Source: Hyphomonas beringensis (lineage in GTDB: Bacteria > Pseudomonadota > Alphaproteobacteria > Caulobacterales > Hyphomonadaceae). From it: a DNA stretch of 64,000 bases. The notes beneath the pieces were generated by a model. The model had not been told where the DNA came from. It did no database searches and saw only the letters and a list, made by a program, of their open reading frames with translations. Where the stretch lies: NCBI RefSeq assembly GCF_000682755.1, contig NZ_AWFF01000076.1, positions 85,672 to 149,671 of the forward strand, written 5' to 3'. Made by a program: the position numbers and the translations under genes. This document shows, piece by piece, positions 62,566 through 64,000 of the stretch (its first letter is position 1; each line of letters begins with the position of its first letter).

Positions 62566-63954
62566 TCAGCCGTCCTGACGAGTGAGATTAGAGTTAACGC
62601 CCAAAGCCTTTAATTTTCTGTGCAGGGCTGAGCGCTCCATTCCAATGAATTCAGCAGTTCGCGATATATTTCCGTTAAAGCGAGTGATCTGAAGTGCAAG
62701 ATATTCACGCTCAAACTGCTCGCGGGCATCGCGCAGAGACAAGCCGACCAGTTCAGCAGACCCGGCCTTCGACATGTCCGCGCCCTGGGCACCTGAATCC
62801 TTGGGCAGCTCATCCACACTGACAGGTCGACTCGCATCGGAGGGAGACAGGATCAGGATCCGCTCCACCACATTCCGCAATTGGCGTATGTTTCCCGGCC
62901 AGTCCATCGACTGCAGTACTGCCATGGCCTCCTGAGAGAAGGCCCGTGGCGTCAGACCCGAGGAATCTGCAATGCGGTCAGTGAAGTAGCGCACCATATC
63001 GCCAATATCATCGCGGCGTTCAGCCAGCGACGGCACCCGCAGCGGCACAACACTCAGCCGATAATAGAGATCCTCCCGGAAACGGCCCTCATCGATCTCT
63101 TTCTTGATATCCTTGGTCGTGGCGGACATCACACGGACATCGACGCTGACATCAGACCGACCGCCGACACGTTGGAATCGCTGTTCCGTCAGCACTCGAA
63201 GGATCTTGTTCTGTGTCCCCAGAGGCATGTCCGCCACTTCATCCAGCAGCAGAGTACCATTATGCGCTTTTTCAAAGAGGCCAATACGCGTTGTACGGCC
63301 TTGGGAATCCTCTTCCCCGAACAGCGCGCTTTCCATCTGGTCCGGAGCAATCGTTGCAGCGTTGACCACGACGAACGGGCCGTTTTCACGCTGGGAGTTG
63401 CGATGGATCAGCCGCGCGGCCAATTCTTTGCCGGATCCGGCCGGGCCCGTAATCATCACGCGGGAATTTGTCGGCGCGACCTTGTCGATGGATGCACGCA
63501 AATTCGCAGCGGCCTGGCTGTTGCCGATCCACTGCTCATCGTCGCCCGCGCGGTTCTTGAGGGCCGCATTCTCATATTTCAGCGCTGCCGACTCGATAGC
63601 GCGTTCGATCAGGTGCAGCAGACGGTCCGTCTTGAAGGGCTTTTCGATGAAGTCATATGCCCCGCGCCGGATCGCAGCGACCGCCGTCTCGATATTGCCG
63701 TGCCCGCTAATGACGATGACAGGCAGGATCGGATCGATCGACTTAAAATATTTAAGCAGCGATAGCCCGTCCATGCCGCTGCCCTGCAACCACACATCCA
63801 GAACAACCAGTCGTGGCGTACGCGCCCGGACCTGATCAATCGCATTTTCTGCCGTATCGGCCGTTCGAACAGAATAGCCTTCATCGCCCAGAACGCCCGC
63901 GATCAACTCGCGAATGTCCGGTTCGTCATCAACAACAAGAATGTCTAATGCCAT
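62566..63954 (-). CDS. ntrX: NtrX response regulator, AAA+ without GAFTGA motif
   Basis: The 462-residue regulator has a receiver domain (1-120, phospho-site in VVLDVWLQGSGMDG), an AAA+ domain (about 143-370) with Walker A ITGPAGSGKELAARLIH and LLDEVADMPLGTQNKILRVL, and a Fis-type HTH (NISRTAEFIGMERSALHRKL). The sigma-54 contact loop GAFTGA is missing: after LFGEE the sequence is DSQGRTTRIGLFEKAHNG. It should thus act mainly as a DNA-binding regulator rather than a classical sigma-54 activator. The partner kinase NtrY is just off the window. Confidence 0.95.
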   Translation of the reverse strand: MALDILVVDDEPDIRELIAGVLGDEGYSVRTADTAENAIDQVRARTPRLVVLDVWLQGSGMDGLSLLKYFKSIDPILPVIVISGHGNIETAVAAIRRGAYDFIEKPFKTDRLLHLIERAIESAALKYENAALKNRAGDDEQWIGNSQAAANLRASIDKVAPTNSRVMITGPAGSGKELAARLIHRNSQRENGPFVVVNAATIAPDQMESALFGEEDSQGRTTRIGLFEKAHNGTLLLDEVADMPLGTQNKILRVLTEQRFQRVGGRSDVSVDVRVMSATTKDIKKEIDEGRFREDLYYRLSVVPLRVPSLAERRDDIGDMVRYFTDRIADSSGLTPRAFSQEAMAVLQSMDWPGNIRQLRNVVERILILSPSDASRPVSVDELPKDSGAQGADMSKAGSAELVGLSLRDAREQFEREYLALQITRFNGNISRTAEFIGMERSALHRKLKALGVNSNLTRQDG

Positions 63955-63967
63955 GATGCTGGCTCCT

Positions 63968-64000
63968 CTACACTAAACCAGCCGATACCGGCGGGGTCTC
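63968..64000 (-). CDS. Possible C-terminal end of ntrY (partial)
   Basis: On the - strand a frame enters from beyond the window and stops at TAG 63970-63968 with the tail ETPPVSAGLV, 13 bases before ntrX. Its position fits the sensor kinase gene ntrY, which normally precedes ntrX. Eleven codons are too few to identify it by sequence. Confidence 0.35.
   Translation of the reverse strand, partial: ETPPVSAGLV

Overview
This window looks like chromosome from an alphaproteobacterium, most likely a Hyphomonadaceae/Caulobacterales-type marine or freshwater organism. The evidence is an E1-beta subunit of pyruvate dehydrogenase carrying its own lipoyl domain, the order eno-ftsB-pdhABC-lpd, the order mfd-sdhE-recG, the order ntrX-trkA-trkH-hfq-hflX-mazG, a tRNA-His with A73 and no encoded G-1, a PopA-like protein with an inactive GGDEF domain, and a large TonB-dependent receptor under FecI/FecR control. 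The genus is not determined. No CRISPR array, intact insertion sequence or prophage is visible.

Layout. 0-10.5 kb: a nutrient-uptake island on the + strand, with a D-aminoacylase-like lipoprotein, an ECF sigma factor, a FecR anti-sigma factor, a TonB receptor with an STN signalling domain, and two coupled exported amidohydrolases (the second without metal ligands). 10.6-15.7 kb: lipid/CoA accessory genes (MpaB-like oxygenase, two TetR regulators, enoyl-CoA hydratase, class III CoA-transferase, small membrane protein), with tandem operator-like palindromes at 14.5 kb. 15.8-21.8 kb: tRNA-Ser, an RlpA-SPOR cell-wall protein, a D,D-carboxypeptidase, then the tight operon tmk-holB-tatD-MBL hydrolase. 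At 21.8 kb the + strand genes meet a long run of - strand genes.

22-33.2 kb: 5-oxoprolinase genes pxpABC with an NRAMP-fold transporter lacking metal ligands, placed downstream of lpd; a small lipoprotein gene coupled between pdhC and lpd; the pyruvate dehydrogenase genes; ftsB; enolase; rpmF. 33.3-36.6 kb: an M19 dipeptidase lipoprotein, a histidine phosphatase and an alpha-methylacyl-CoA racemase-like gene. 36.7-44.6 kb: the PopA-like protein, mfd, sdhE, recG and a DUF502 membrane protein. 44.7-47 kb: an aminoglycoside-phosphotransferase-fold kinase with its DUF6285 partner, and a DUF3089-like membrane-anchored protein without a visible nucleophile.

47-52.7 kb: arginine succinyltransferase catabolism (M20 hydrolase-astA-astD-astB-GST), where the M20 hydrolase may do the job of the absent astE. 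52.8-55.2 kb: an OmpA protein with a 31-proline hinge, tRNA-His, nusG and secE. 55.3-57.1 kb: an SMP-30 lactonase paired with a DgoK-like protein whose kinase motifs are lost. 57.3-64 kb: mazG, hflX, hfq, trkH, trkA, ntrX and possibly the last codons of ntrY.

The strongest leads are the receptor with two signal peptides and an internal ribosome binding site, the recurring pattern of enzyme folds that have lost catalytic or metal-binding residues next to an intact partner (amidohydrolase, DgoK, NRAMP, GGDEF, DUF3089), and the proposed M20 replacement of AstE. All function calls come from reading the sequence; no database search was run.
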